A stretch of DNA of 64,000 nt from Streptomyces sp. SirexAA-E (lineage in GTDB: Bacteria > Actinomycetota > Actinomycetes > Streptomycetales > Streptomycetaceae). A program made the translations under genes and the position numbers. Below the pieces are notes generated by a model that saw only the letters and a list, made by a program, of their open reading frames with translations, searched no databases and had not been told where the DNA came from. This document shows positions 6,932 to 15,166 of this stretch, piece after piece. The stretch is taken from NCBI RefSeq assembly GCF_000177195.2, contig NC_015953.1, positions 7,254,001-7,318,000 of the forward strand. The letters run 5' to 3'. Within the stretch, counting starts at the first letter, position 1. Every line of letters starts with the position of its first letter.

Positions 6932-8118
6932 GCGCGACGACCGACGCGGCCGACGTCCGCCGGCGCACCCGGGAACTGCTGGCCGCCCATCCGCCGGCCA
7001 CCACCGGGCGCACCGCCTTCCTCCGGGCACGCTTCGACGCAGGACTGGCCTGGGTGCACTACCCCGTCGGTCTCGGCGGTCTCGACGCACCCCGCTCCCT
7101 GCAAGTGGTCGTGGACACCGAACTGGCCGCCGCCCAGGCGCCGGACAACGACCCCCGCCGCATCGGCATCGGTCTCGGCATGGCCGCGCCGACCGTCCTC
7201 GGCTACGGAACCGACGAGCAGAAGCAGCGCTTCCTGCGCCCCCTGTGGGTGGGGGAGGAGGTCTGGTGCCAGCTGTTCAGTGAGCCCGGCGCCGGGTCCG
7301 ACCTCGCGGCGCTCGGCACCCGTGCCGTGCGCGACGGCGACGACTGGGTGGTGGACGGACAGAAGGTGTGGACCTCCAGCGCCCACCTGGCCCGTTGGGC
7401 GATCCTCATCGCCCGTACCGACCCGGACGTCCCCAAGCACCGCGGCATCAGTTACTTCATCTGCGACATGACCGACCCGGGCGTCGAGGTGCGGCCGTTG
7501 CGCCAGATCACCGGCGAGGCCGAGTTCAACGAGGTCTTCCTCACCGGCGTGCGCATCCCCGACAGCAGGCGACTCGGTCCGGTCGGCGAGGGCTGGAAGG
7601 TCGCCCGGACGACCCTGATGAACGAGCGCGTCTCGATCGGCGGTGCCCGCATCCCGCGTGAGGGCGGCATGATCGGCACCGTCGCCAGGACCTGGCGCGA
7701 GCGGCCCGCCCTGCGCACCCACGACCTCCACCAGCGGCTGCTCACCCTCTGGGTGGAGGCCGAGGTCGCCCGCCTCACCGGCGAACGGCTGCGCCAGCAG
7801 CTCGTCGCCGGGCAGCCCGGCCCCGAAGGCTCGGGCATGAAGCTGGCGTTCGCCCGCCTCAACCAGGAGATCAGCGGTCTGGAGGTCGAACTCCTGGGTG
7901 ACGAAGGTCTGTTGTACAGCGACTGGACCATGCGCCGTCCGGAGACCGTTGACTTCACCGGACGCGACGCCGGGTACCGCTATCTGCGCTCCAAGGGCAA
8001 TTCCATCGAGGGCGGCACGAGCGAGATCCTGCTGAACATCGTCGCCGAGCGCGTCCTCGGACTGCCCGCCGAACCGCGCAACGACAAGGACGTCGCCTGG
8101 AAGGACCTCGCCCGATGA
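6928..8118 (+). CDS. acyl-CoA dehydrogenase family protein (first subunit)
   Basis: A 396-residue FAD-dependent acyl-CoA dehydrogenase. Recognisable blocks are CQLFSEPGAGSDLA (FAD/substrate loop), VDGQKVWTSSAHLARW and the C-terminal SIEGGTSEILLN segment. It would introduce the alpha-beta double bond of an acyl-CoA and pass electrons to ETF. It starts with GTG overlapping the preceding stop and ends in ATGA overlap with a second, more divergent family member. Adjacent dehydrogenase pairs often form alpha2-beta2 heterotetramers, as with the actinobacterial FadE pairs for sterol side chains; this one keeps the more canonical C-terminus and is the likelier catalytic subunit. Confidence 0.92.
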   Translation: MSATTDAADVRRRTRELLAAHPPATTGRTAFLRARFDAGLAWVHYPVGLGGLDAPRSLQVVVDTELAAAQAPDNDPRRIGIGLGMAAPTVLGYGTDEQKQRFLRPLWVGEEVWCQLFSEPGAGSDLAALGTRAVRDGDDWVVDGQKVWTSSAHLARWAILIARTDPDVPKHRGISYFICDMTDPGVEVRPLRQITGEAEFNEVFLTGVRIPDSRRLGPVGEGWKVARTTLMNERVSIGGARIPREGGMIGTVARTWRERPALRTHDLHQRLLTLWVEAEVARLTGERLRQQLVAGQPGPEGSGMKLAFARLNQEISGLEVELLGDEGLLYSDWTMRRPETVDFTGRDAGYRYLRSKGNSIEGGTSEILLNIVAERVLGLPAEPRNDKDVAWKDLAR

Positions 8119-9248
8119 GCACACAGACCGGACCCGCGGCACCGCAGGCCCAGGCCCCCGACCTGCTCTACTCCGAGGCTGAGGAGGACCTCCGCTCGGC
8201 GGTCCGGGCGCTGCTCGCCGCCCGGGCCGACGCGCCCACCGTGATCGCCGCCACCGAGTCCGACACGCCGTACGACCAGCAGCTCTGGGAGTCCCTCGCC
8301 GGTGGCATCGGGGCGGCGGGGCTGCTGGTCCCGGAGGAGTTCGGGGGGCAGGGCGCGAGCCACCGTGAGGCCGCCGTGGTGCTGGAGGAGCTGGGCCGCA
8401 GCGTCGCGCCGGCCCCCTATCTGACCAGTGCGGTGGTCGCCACCGAGGTCCTGCTCGCCCTCGACGTGCGGGAGGGCCCGGCGGCCGGGCTCCTCGCGGA
8501 TCTGGCGGCCGGACGCAGGACCGCCGTTCTCGCCCTGCCGTTCGCCACACCCGCCGCCGACGCCACGGCCGCCCTGACCGGAACCCTCGAACGGACGGTG
8601 ACCGGGGTCGCCGACGCGGCGGCGGCCGATGTGCTGCTGGTCCCCACGGCCGAGGGTCTGTACGCGGTGGAGAGCGCCGGTCCGGGCGTCACCGTCGAAC
8701 CGCTCGTCCCGCTCGACCTGACCCGTCCGCTCGCCACGGTCACTCTCGGCGGCGCCTCCGGCGCCCTCCTCGCGGAGTCCGGGCCCGCGGCGACCGCTGT
8801 CGCCCGCGGACTGCTGACCGGCGCCGGACTGCTCGCCTCCGAGCAGCTCGGTCTCGCCGAATGGTGCCTGACCGAGACCGTCCGCCACACCCGCGAACGC
8901 CACCAGTTCAACCGGCCGGTGGGCTCCTTCCAGTCGCTCAAGCACCGGATGGCCCAGCTCTGGCTCGAGGTCGTCTCCGCCCGGGCCGCCGCCCGCAACG
9001 CGGCCGACGCGCTGGCGACCGGCAGCCCCGACGCACCGCTCGCGGTGGCGGTGGCCCAGGCCTACTGCTCGAAGGTCGCGGTCCACGCGGCAGAGGAGTG
9101 CGTCCAGCTGCACGGCGGCATCGGCATGACCTGGGAGCACCCGGCCCACCTCTACCTGAAGCGGGCCAAGGCGGACTCGCTCGCGTACGGGAGCGCGGGG
9201 CGCCACCGGGAGGCCGTCGCCGCGCTGGTGGAGCTGCCCGCCCCGTAG
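8115..9248 (+). CDS. acyl-CoA dehydrogenase family protein (second subunit)
   Basis: A 377-residue acyl-CoA dehydrogenase homologue with an Ala-rich, less conserved middle domain. The C-terminal domain is clear (ERHQFNRPVGSFQSLKHRMA, then VQLHGGIGMTWEHPAHLYLKRAK). It lacks the TSEILLN-like end of its neighbour, matching partner subunits of heteromeric FadE complexes. The ATG at 8115 overlaps the stop of the preceding gene, giving tight coupling. It is the last gene of the operon; a hairpin follows at 9270-9310. The substrate is unknown. Confidence 0.9.
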   Translation: MSTQTGPAAPQAQAPDLLYSEAEEDLRSAVRALLAARADAPTVIAATESDTPYDQQLWESLAGGIGAAGLLVPEEFGGQGASHREAAVVLEELGRSVAPAPYLTSAVVATEVLLALDVREGPAAGLLADLAAGRRTAVLALPFATPAADATAALTGTLERTVTGVADAAAADVLLVPTAEGLYAVESAGPGVTVEPLVPLDLTRPLATVTLGGASGALLAESGPAATAVARGLLTGAGLLASEQLGLAEWCLTETVRHTRERHQFNRPVGSFQSLKHRMAQLWLEVVSARAAARNAADALATGSPDAPLAVAVAQAYCSKVAVHAAEECVQLHGGIGMTWEHPAHLYLKRAKADSLAYGSAGRHREAVAALVELPAP

Positions 9249-9258
9249 CGGCCGTCCG

Positions 9259-9498
9259 TCACCGCGACGGGAGCCGGGGGTACGCCGCCACGAGGCGCGC
9301 CCCCGGCTCCGGCGTGTCCAGGGGTACCTCGACCCGCCGGCCGCCAGGGTCCAGGGCATTCCCGACACACCGGGGCCGGAGCGGGACGCCGTACGGACCG
9401 AACTGCTCGTGGCGGGCGATGACCGTCTCGACACCGACGACCCGACGGCCCCCGAAACGTTCCTGCGCCGCCGGGAACGGCACGGCCGCGATCTCCAC
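9259..9498 (-). CDS. possible small gene or gene remnant, unknown
   Basis: A 79-codon leftward frame starting GTG at 9496-9498. Nearly every third position is G or C, as in real genes here, but I recognise no domain and see no Shine-Dalgarno sequence. Its last codons coincide with the strong hairpin at 9270-9310, which suggests the 3' remnant of a longer gene whose 5' part is lost. It could equally be non-coding sequence with chance bias. It fills the 390-bp stretch between the acyl-CoA dehydrogenase operon and the small membrane gene. Confidence 0.3.
   Translation of the reverse strand: MEIAAVPFPAAQERFGGRRVVGVETVIARHEQFGPYGVPLRPRCVGNALDPGGRRVEVPLDTPEPGARLVAAYPRLPSR
9270..9310. terminator. 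hairpin after the acyl-CoA dehydrogenase operon
   Basis: An 11-bp perfect stem (GGAGCCGGGGG paired with CCCCCGGCTCC) encloses a 19-nt loop, 22 bp after the stop of the second dehydrogenase gene. There is no U tract, which is usual for terminators in high-G+C actinomycetes. Confidence 0.6.
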
Positions 9499-9638
9499 CG
9501 ACCCGCGCGGGAGACGCGTGGCCCGTCACCGTGCGTCAACACCCGTTCGGCGCACGCGCCAGTGCGCCGGACGGCCTCCCCGCTACGCCACACTGGCGGC
9601 CAAATGCCGCAAATTCGGCGCGGCAGAGGAGGCTGGCC

Positions 9639-9833
9639 ATGGTTGTCTCGATCTCGCTCGTGCTGCTTCTGCTGTTCCTCGCAGCGGTTTTCCTGCGGAA
9701 CGGAGGCCTCAAGCTCTCGCACGCGATCGTCTGCGCCATGCTGGGTTTCCTCCTCGCGAGCACGAGCATGGCGCCTACCATCCACGAGGGGATCGCCGCC
9801 ACCGCGGACGTGGTCAGCGGCCTCCACCCCTGA
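9639..9833 (+). CDS. small conserved membrane protein
   Basis: A 64-residue protein with an N-terminal hydrophobic helix (SISLVLLLLFLAAVFL) and a second, weaker one (AIVCAMLGFLLAS), ending in GIAATADVVSGLHP. I recognise it as a small Streptomyces protein of unknown function, not a named family. The ATG at 9639 follows a good AGAGGAGG at 9625-9632; an upstream GTG would add residues of poor composition. It stands alone between a hairpin and a Cys-rich gene. Confidence 0.72.
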   Translation: MVVSISLVLLLLFLAAVFLRNGGLKLSHAIVCAMLGFLLASTSMAPTIHEGIAATADVVSGLHP

Positions 9834-9989
9834 CCCCGCGCACCCAGGAGTGCGCGAAAATGACGGGTGTGCACGGGGCGCACCGCGCCCGGCCGCGCGG
9901 AGCGGTAACGTCGAGCGCGGGGCCCGAGCGGCCCACGTCGACCGGGCGGGGAGCCGAACGTCCCCGCCACGCACCTGGAGAACGCAGCG

Positions 9990-10739
9990 ATGTCATTCCC
10001 GCCCCCCGGACGGCATTCGGGCGCCGCCCACCACGAGTACTGCAACAGCGCCCTGTGCTGCCGCTGCCAGCAGCGCCAGTGGTCGACGAGGCAGGGCGAC
10101 GAGCGTCTCTGCGGGTACTGCGCCTCCTGCTGCCGTGAGTGCGGCCGGGCCCCCGCGCCCCACCTGGACGGCCTCGACGAAGGGCTCTGCGGCGAGTGCC
10201 GCGGCCGTTGCGGCCGTTGCGGGAAGCTCTCCCCCGCGGAAGGTCCCTGTTCGTGCCGCAGGTGGAAGGAGCGCGCCGGCCGCGATCCGGTCGGCTATGT
10301 GCTCCAGGCCCTTCCGCAACCTCTGCTCCAGGCGCTCGGGCACCGCACCCCGCGGTCCGTGCCCGACCTGGTCCACCAGGAGCTCGGCCGCCGCACCGCC
10401 GACCAGCTCCTGGAGCGGGTGGAGCGCCGATGGAACGTCCGCTGGTCCCACGCCCTCCACGAGAAGGACGAGGACGGCCGCCGCCGCTGGGCGCCGGAGG
10501 AGATCGCCGAGGCCCTCGTGGGTCCCGGGCGCTGCACCGAGCCGCAGTGCGAGGACGGATACCTGATCTCCACCGACACCCCGTGCCGGCACTGCATGCA
10601 CCCCACCCACCGCTTCGTCCCGGCGACGGCCGACCGCACCGCCGCCTCCGACCACGCACGGGCAAGTGCCGCCCAGATCAGGCGTGCCCTGGTGGAGGGA
10701 CGCTCGACGAAGCCCGGCAGGCCGAGGCCTCCGCGCTGA
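9990..10739 (+). CDS. Cys-rich multi-zinc-ribbon protein, unknown
   Basis: A 249-residue protein. The first 95 residues contain at least five CxxC or similar knuckles (CCRC, CGYC, CREC, CGEC, CGRC) and a CSC, and a further set lies near the C-terminus (CTEPQC, CRHC, with His nearby). The middle (about 100-185) is helical and free of cysteine. The pattern implies several structural zinc sites, as in RNA- or DNA-binding zinc ribbons, but no named family is evident. The ATG at 9990 follows CTGGAGAACGCAGCG. It is convergent with the HhH gene at 10749. The role is unknown. Confidence 0.72.
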   Translation: MSFPPPGRHSGAAHHEYCNSALCCRCQQRQWSTRQGDERLCGYCASCCRECGRAPAPHLDGLDEGLCGECRGRCGRCGKLSPAEGPCSCRRWKERAGRDPVGYVLQALPQPLLQALGHRTPRSVPDLVHQELGRRTADQLLERVERRWNVRWSHALHEKDEDGRRRWAPEEIAEALVGPGRCTEPQCEDGYLISTDTPCRHCMHPTHRFVPATADRTAASDHARASAAQIRRALVEGRSTKPGRPRPPR

Positions 10740-10748
10740 CCGACCCGC

Positions 10749-11390
10749 TCAGCCGGTTGGACGGACGGAGTCCACGACGTCCTTGTCCAACGCCGCCCGC
10801 ACGAGCGCGGCGGCGAGCACCGCCGGCTCCCGGCCGTCGGCCAGCCGACGCAACCCGGTCGGCGAGGTGGGAAGCCCCAGCCGTTCCGCGCCCTGGAGAG
10901 CCTTCGAGTCGAGATACGGGGCGGCCTCCGGCCACACGGCCTGCACCTCACGCAGGAAGATGTCCGCGCCCGCCGGACCCATCCCCGGGAAGCGCCGGAG
11001 GCCCGAGCGCAGCGCGTCCGTGTCCCCGTCGGCGTCCCCGCGCAGCCGCCGCAGGTCGCCGCCGTACGCGTCGAGCAGCAGCTCGGCGCCGTCGCCCAGC
11101 TGGGTCGCGGTCCGTTCGTCGTACCTGCGGTACCCGCCCTCGCCGAGCGCGTCGACCCGTTGCTGCCAGGTGGCGTCGGCCATCCGGCGCGGCGAGCGCA
11201 TCCCGTGGGAGAAGAGCGCCCGCGCCGACGCCACGGCCACCGAGGCACGGATCCGCGCACTCAACAGGTGGCTGAGCACCAAGAGCTGGTACAGGGGCTG
11301 CGGGGTGTCCCGCAACCGGATTCCCGCCTCCTCGGCGTACGTGGTGCCGTGTTCCTCCAGCAGCGCGTCCAGCGTCTCGCGGCTGCTCAC
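10749..11390 (-). CDS. HhH endonuclease III superfamily-like protein
   Basis: A 213-residue helical protein resembling DNA glycosylases of the endonuclease III/HhH-GPD superfamily: an N-terminal helical part (LLVLSHLLSARIR) and a helix-hairpin-helix (RFPGMGPAGADIFLREV, about residues 140-156). It lacks the catalytic lysine of the usual LPGVGRKTA motif and the four-Cys iron-sulfur loop of classical Nth. A mono-functional glycosylase or non-catalytic DNA-binding role is possible; the substrate is unknown. The GTG start overlaps the stop of the DUF6480-like gene (GTGA), so the two are co-translated. Confidence 0.8.
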   Translation of the reverse strand: MSSRETLDALLEEHGTTYAEEAGIRLRDTPQPLYQLLVLSHLLSARIRASVAVASARALFSHGMRSPRRMADATWQQRVDALGEGGYRRYDERTATQLGDGAELLLDAYGGDLRRLRGDADGDTDALRSGLRRFPGMGPAGADIFLREVQAVWPEAAPYLDSKALQGAERLGLPTSPTGLRRLADGREPAVLAAALVRAALDKDVVDSVRPTG

Positions 11391-11605
11391 GTGAACCCGA
11401 AGACGCGGGCCACGAAGTAGCCGGCGACGATCAGCGAGCCGAACAGCACCAAGGCCGCCCAGAAGACGGGATGCTCCCAGATGCCGCCGTCCGCGCGTTC
11501 GACGTGCGCCTCGCTGATGGAGCCCTCGGCCGGAGGTGTCTCGCCCGGGGGAGTGAGTCCGCGCCTGAGGGGCGGTGTGATCGGGGTGGTGGGTGAGATA
11601 GCCAT
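11387..11605 (-). CDS. DUF6480-like single-pass membrane protein
   Basis: A 72-residue protein: a Pro-rich N-terminus with PGETPPAEGSISEAH, the hallmark of DUF6480 proteins, then one transmembrane helix (FWAALVLFGSLIVAGYFVA, about 49-67). Function unknown. It is the first gene of a two-gene leftward unit with the HhH protein and is divergent from the membrane transporter-like gene at 11733. The ATG at 11603-11605 follows GGAGG on the minus strand. Confidence 0.75.
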   Translation of the reverse strand: MAISPTTPITPPLRRGLTPPGETPPAEGSISEAHVERADGGIWEHPVFWAALVLFGSLIVAGYFVARVFGFT

Positions 11606-11732
11606 ACCTCCACCATCCTCCTGAACCGCCTCGTCCGCATCGCAGGTGCGCGAGGCGCGTGCGCGTACGTCCGTACGGAGTTTGACCGGCCGAGATGCGG
11701 TGGGGTCGCGCGGATCGGGGCACGGTCAAGGA

Positions 11733-12965
11733 ATGCCTGGAGTATCCGCCCCCGTCGTCAAACTCGTACAACGCACCACCGAGCCGGCCGCGGCGCAGGT
11801 GCTGAGATCCACCACCGCGGCCGTCATCTCGTTCGTGGTGGCCGAGTGGGCCCTGCCCGATCCGCACCCGGCGCCACTGACCGCGCCCCTCACCGCCCTG
11901 CTCGTCGTGCAGGTGACCCTCTACGCGACCCTCACCACGGGGATCCGACGAGTCAACGCGGTCGTCGTCGGCGTACTGATCGCCAGTGGGTTCAGCTCCC
12001 TGGTAGGGCTGAGCTGGTGGAGCCTGGGCCTGACGATCTTCACCTCGCTGCTCATCGGGCGCCTCGTCAGGGTCAACGAGTTCGTGCCGGAGGTGGCCAT
12101 CAGCGCGATGCTCGTCCTCGGCGTCTCCCAGGTCGCCGACACCGCCTTGGAGCGGGTGTACGAAACGCTCATCGGTGCGGGGGTCGGACTGCTGTTCAAT
12201 CTCCTGTTCGCGCCGCCGGTCTGGGTCCAGACGGCCGGTGCCTCCATCGGCGGTCTCGGGAAGCGGATGGGGAGGATGTTCCAGGCGCTGGGTGAGGAGA
12301 TCGAGGGCAACCAGCCGGTCGGGGAGGCCGCCGCACGTCTGCACGAGGCCCGGCGGCTGGACCACGACATCGTGGAGGTCGACGCCTCGCTGCGGCAGGC
12401 CGAGGAGAGCCTGACGCTCAATCCCCGTGTCCGCCAGCGGGTACTGCACCGGGTGGTCCTGCGGACCGGACTCGACACGCTGGAGATCTGCGCCGTGGTG
12501 CTGCGGGTGCTGACCCGCACCCTGACCGACCTGGCCAAGGCGCGTACCGAGGAGGAGCTCTTCCCGCAGGACGTGGCCGTGTCCTTGCGGGAACTGTTCG
12601 GCCACATGTCCGACGCCGTCGAGGGCTTCGCGGTGATGATCACGACCCCGATCGCCGCGAGCGGCGAGGAGGCCGAGGAACGGCTCGCCGAAGCTCTCGT
12701 CCGCAGCCGCGAGACACGCGACCGGGTGGCCGACCTGCTGCTGGAGGACGTGCAGGAACACCCCAGGCAGTGGCAGCTCCACGGGGCCCTGCTCGCCGAG
12801 GTGGACCGCATCCTGGACGAACTCGACATCGACAAGCGAACCGAACGCATCTTCGAGGAGCTCGACCGCCGTTCGGCGCAGTTGCACGAGCGCCACCCGC
12901 GCCTGCAGGCCGCGCTGCGCCGGCTGCGCGGGGCGACGCGGAGCCGGCCGCGGACCGAGGGCTGA
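11733..12965 (+). CDS. aromatic acid exporter-like (FUSC/ArAE family) membrane protein
   Basis: A 410-residue protein. The first 170 residues have about six closely spaced hydrophobic helices (from STTAAVISFVVAEWAL through IGAGVGLLFNLLFAPP); the remainder is a long helical cytoplasmic domain rich in Leu, Arg and Glu. This is the half-size layout of the FUSC/ArAE efflux family, which exports aromatic acids and similar compounds. The ATG at 11733 was preferred to an upstream GTG that would add a disordered basic leader. A perfect 15-bp bidirectional terminator follows. It shares the family with the 617-residue protein at 59567-61420 but is not a copy of it. Confidence 0.82.
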   Translation: MPGVSAPVVKLVQRTTEPAAAQVLRSTTAAVISFVVAEWALPDPHPAPLTAPLTALLVVQVTLYATLTTGIRRVNAVVVGVLIASGFSSLVGLSWWSLGLTIFTSLLIGRLVRVNEFVPEVAISAMLVLGVSQVADTALERVYETLIGAGVGLLFNLLFAPPVWVQTAGASIGGLGKRMGRMFQALGEEIEGNQPVGEAAARLHEARRLDHDIVEVDASLRQAEESLTLNPRVRQRVLHRVVLRTGLDTLEICAVVLRVLTRTLTDLAKARTEEELFPQDVAVSLRELFGHMSDAVEGFAVMITTPIAASGEEAEERLAEALVRSRETRDRVADLLLEDVQEHPRQWQLHGALLAEVDRILDELDIDKRTERIFEELDRRSAQLHERHPRLQAALRRLRGATRSRPRTEG

Positions 12966-12970
12966 GGGAA

Positions 12971-13004
12971 CCGGACGCGGCCGCGACGACGCGGCCGCGT
13001 CCGG
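12971..13004. terminator. bidirectional terminator, perfect 15-bp stem
   Basis: CCGGACGCGGCCGCG pairs perfectly with CGCGGCCGCGTCCGG around a 4-nt loop (ACGA). It sits in the 43-bp gap between convergent genes and can serve both strands. Confidence 0.85.
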
Positions 13005-13008
13005 ACGG

Positions 13009-14625
13009 TCAGGGGGAGGAGTGCTCGGGGGGCCGGGCGAGGGCGCGCTGCACCCGCGGCACGAGCCCCCGCCGATGACCTCGCAGCGCCGCCCGCGCCG
13101 CGTTGGCGCCGGGAGCACCGTGCACGCCCCCGCCGGGATGCGCTGCGGCCGAAGCGAGGAACAGCCCCTTCAGCGGAGTCTCCGGTCGCCCCGCGCCCGG
13201 TGTCGGCCGGAACACCAGCTGCTGGTGGAGTGCGGTCGTCCCGCCGTTGATCGCCCCGGCCCGGAGATTGGCGTCCATGTTCTCCATCGTCGTGGGGGAC
13301 AGGACACGGCGGGCCTTGACACGGGCCCGGAAGCCGGGGGCGATCCGTTCGACCTGGGCCTCCACCCGGTCGGCCATCGCTTCCTCCTCCCGCCGGTCCC
13401 AGGACCCGGTCAGGCCGTCGTCCCCCGCGTCACCCCGGACCCGGCCGGGCACATGGGTGTACGCCCACGCCGACTCGGTACCCGCCGGGGAGCGGGTGCG
13501 GTCGGCGGTGGTCATCTGCCCGAACAGCGCGAACGGGCGGTCGGGCACCTGTCCCATGGAGAGCTGCGAGGCGAACCGGGTGAGCGCGTCGACCCCGTCC
13601 GCGACGTGCACGGTTCCGGCGGAGGCCGCCCCCTCGGCGGACCAGGGCACCGGCCCGTCCAGCGCCCAGTCGACCTTGAAGGTGGCGAAGTCCCACTGGA
13701 ACCTGCGCAGGTCCGCCAGGAGCTGGCCGGGCAGGTGCCGCTGATCGACCAGCTCGCCGTACAAGGCGGGAGCGGACACGTCGGCCAGCACGGCCCGGTG
13801 TGCGGGCACGGTCTCCCCGCCGGCGGTGCGTACGGCCACGGCCCGGTCGCCGCGTACGACGACTCCGGTCACCCGCTCACCGCACCGCAGCGTCCCGCCG
13901 CGGCTCTCCAGCCTCCGCACCAGCGCGGACGAGAGCTCCCCGGAACCGCCGAGCGGGACCGGGAAGCCGTACGTCTGGCCGAGCATCGTCATCAGCCAGC
14001 CGAACCCCCCGCTGCCCGCGGCCTCCGGCGCCAGGTCCGCGTGCAGGGCGTTGCCGGCGAGCAGCAGCCGCCCGCCCTCCCCGGCGAACTCCTCCTCGCC
14101 CAGCCGCCGCACCGGCAGCAGCATGGTCCGGGCCAGACGCAGACCGCCCGCTCCTCGCACGGCGGCGGCGAGCCGCGCTCCGGCGCGCACCGGCGGGAAC
14201 GGAGTGAACAGCGCGTCAAGCAGCGGGGCCCGCACCTTCTCCCAGACGTCGACCTGGGCCCGCCACGCATCGCCGTCCCCTGGGGCGAACGCCTCCAGGG
14301 ACCGCGCGGTCTCCTCGACGTTCCGGCTCAGCACGGCGCACCGGCCGTCGAGCAGCGGATGGGCCAGCACCTGGGGCGCGTGGCTCCACCGCAGCCCGTG
14401 CTCGTGCAGGCGCAGCCCGGCGAGTACGGGCGAGGCGGCGGCCAGCGGATAGAACGCACTGAACACGTCGCTGACGTACGCCGGATCGACCCCCCGGTCA
14501 TGGCGTACGGCGCCACCGGGGACGTCCTGTGCCTCCAGGACCTCCACGCTCCAGCCCGCGTCGGCCAGGAGGTTGGCCGCGACCAGCCCGTTGGGCCCCG
14601 CTCCGATCACCACGGCATCCGGCAC
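13009..14625 (-). CDS. FAD-dependent oxidoreductase, phytoene desaturase-like
   Basis: A 538-residue flavoprotein. It opens with a dinucleotide-binding fold (VVIGAGPNGLVAANLLADAGWSVEVLEA) and ends with a second FAD-contact segment (PLKGLFLASAAAHPGGGVHG), the arrangement of the CrtI/PYROXD2 group of amine-oxidase-fold enzymes. Members desaturate carotenoids or oxidise other hydrophobic substrates; no phytoene synthase or other carotenoid gene is nearby, so CrtI function is not supported. The SRPBCC gene upstream ends three bases before this start, so both are in one leftward unit, perhaps acting on a shared lipophilic ligand. Confidence 0.88.
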   Translation of the reverse strand: MPDAVVIGAGPNGLVAANLLADAGWSVEVLEAQDVPGGAVRHDRGVDPAYVSDVFSAFYPLAAASPVLAGLRLHEHGLRWSHAPQVLAHPLLDGRCAVLSRNVEETARSLEAFAPGDGDAWRAQVDVWEKVRAPLLDALFTPFPPVRAGARLAAAVRGAGGLRLARTMLLPVRRLGEEEFAGEGGRLLLAGNALHADLAPEAAGSGGFGWLMTMLGQTYGFPVPLGGSGELSSALVRRLESRGGTLRCGERVTGVVVRGDRAVAVRTAGGETVPAHRAVLADVSAPALYGELVDQRHLPGQLLADLRRFQWDFATFKVDWALDGPVPWSAEGAASAGTVHVADGVDALTRFASQLSMGQVPDRPFALFGQMTTADRTRSPAGTESAWAYTHVPGRVRGDAGDDGLTGSWDRREEEAMADRVEAQVERIAPGFRARVKARRVLSPTTMENMDANLRAGAINGGTTALHQQLVFRPTPGAGRPETPLKGLFLASAAAHPGGGVHGAPGANAARAALRGHRRGLVPRVQRALARPPEHSSP

Positions 14626-14628
14626 GGC

Positions 14629-15066
14629 TCAACACCCCCCGGTTTCGCAATACTTGGCCAGCCGGTTCAGCATGGCCCGGTGACGCAGCTGGATGACCGC
14701 GTCCACGGCGACGTTGTGCAGCGCCGCCCCCGCGCCCCGCAGGGGGTGTTCGTCGACGAGGAGCAGGGTGTTCTCGCCCCAGGGGCGGACCTCGAAGGCG
14801 ACCCTCGCGGTGCCCAGGTGCCCGCTGTCCACCTCGAGTTCCAGGATCCGGGGTGGTTCGCAGCGGCGGACGACCGTCTTGTTGTGGAGCTCGTAGGGTC
14901 CGATCCGCACCGTGTAGACGAGGGTCGAACCGACCTCGGGCCACCGGCCGTCCGCGGGCTCGGACTCCGAGGGACCGACGACCCAGTGCTCGTAACTGTC
15001 ACCGTCGGAAAGGACCGCCCAGACGGCCTCCGGGCTCTTCCTGATCAGCTTCTGCCGTACAGCCAT
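14629..15066 (-). CDS. SRPBCC (START-like) lipid/polyketide-binding protein
   Basis: A 145-residue protein of the START/Bet v1-like helix-grip fold. It starts MAVRQKLIRKSPEAVWAVLSDGDSYEHWVVG, the usual SRPBCC opening, and continues with antiparallel strands to a long C-terminal helix (ALHNVAVDAVIQLRHRAMLNRL). The fold forms a hydrophobic cavity for lipids or polyketides; no catalytic residue can be named. It lies three bases before the FAD oxidoreductase gene in the same leftward unit. The ATG at 15064-15066 follows a GGAGCC on the minus strand. Confidence 0.85.
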   Translation of the reverse strand: MAVRQKLIRKSPEAVWAVLSDGDSYEHWVVGPSESEPADGRWPEVGSTLVYTVRIGPYELHNKTVVRRCEPPRILELEVDSGHLGTARVAFEVRPWGENTLLLVDEHPLRGAGAALHNVAVDAVIQLRHRAMLNRLAKYCETGGC

Positions 15067-15166
15067 GGGCTCCTCCGGCTTCGGGCGGCGGGGCGGATGC
15101 CTCCCGCGCCTGCCAGCGTAGGACGGCCCGCCGGGACCGGCGCGCCGTGGTGGGAGAGGGGGTGCG

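Noticed and set aside
13009-14625. Carotenoid biosynthesis cluster
   Set aside because: The FAD protein looks CrtI-like, but no phytoene synthase, GGPP synthase or cyclase is nearby.
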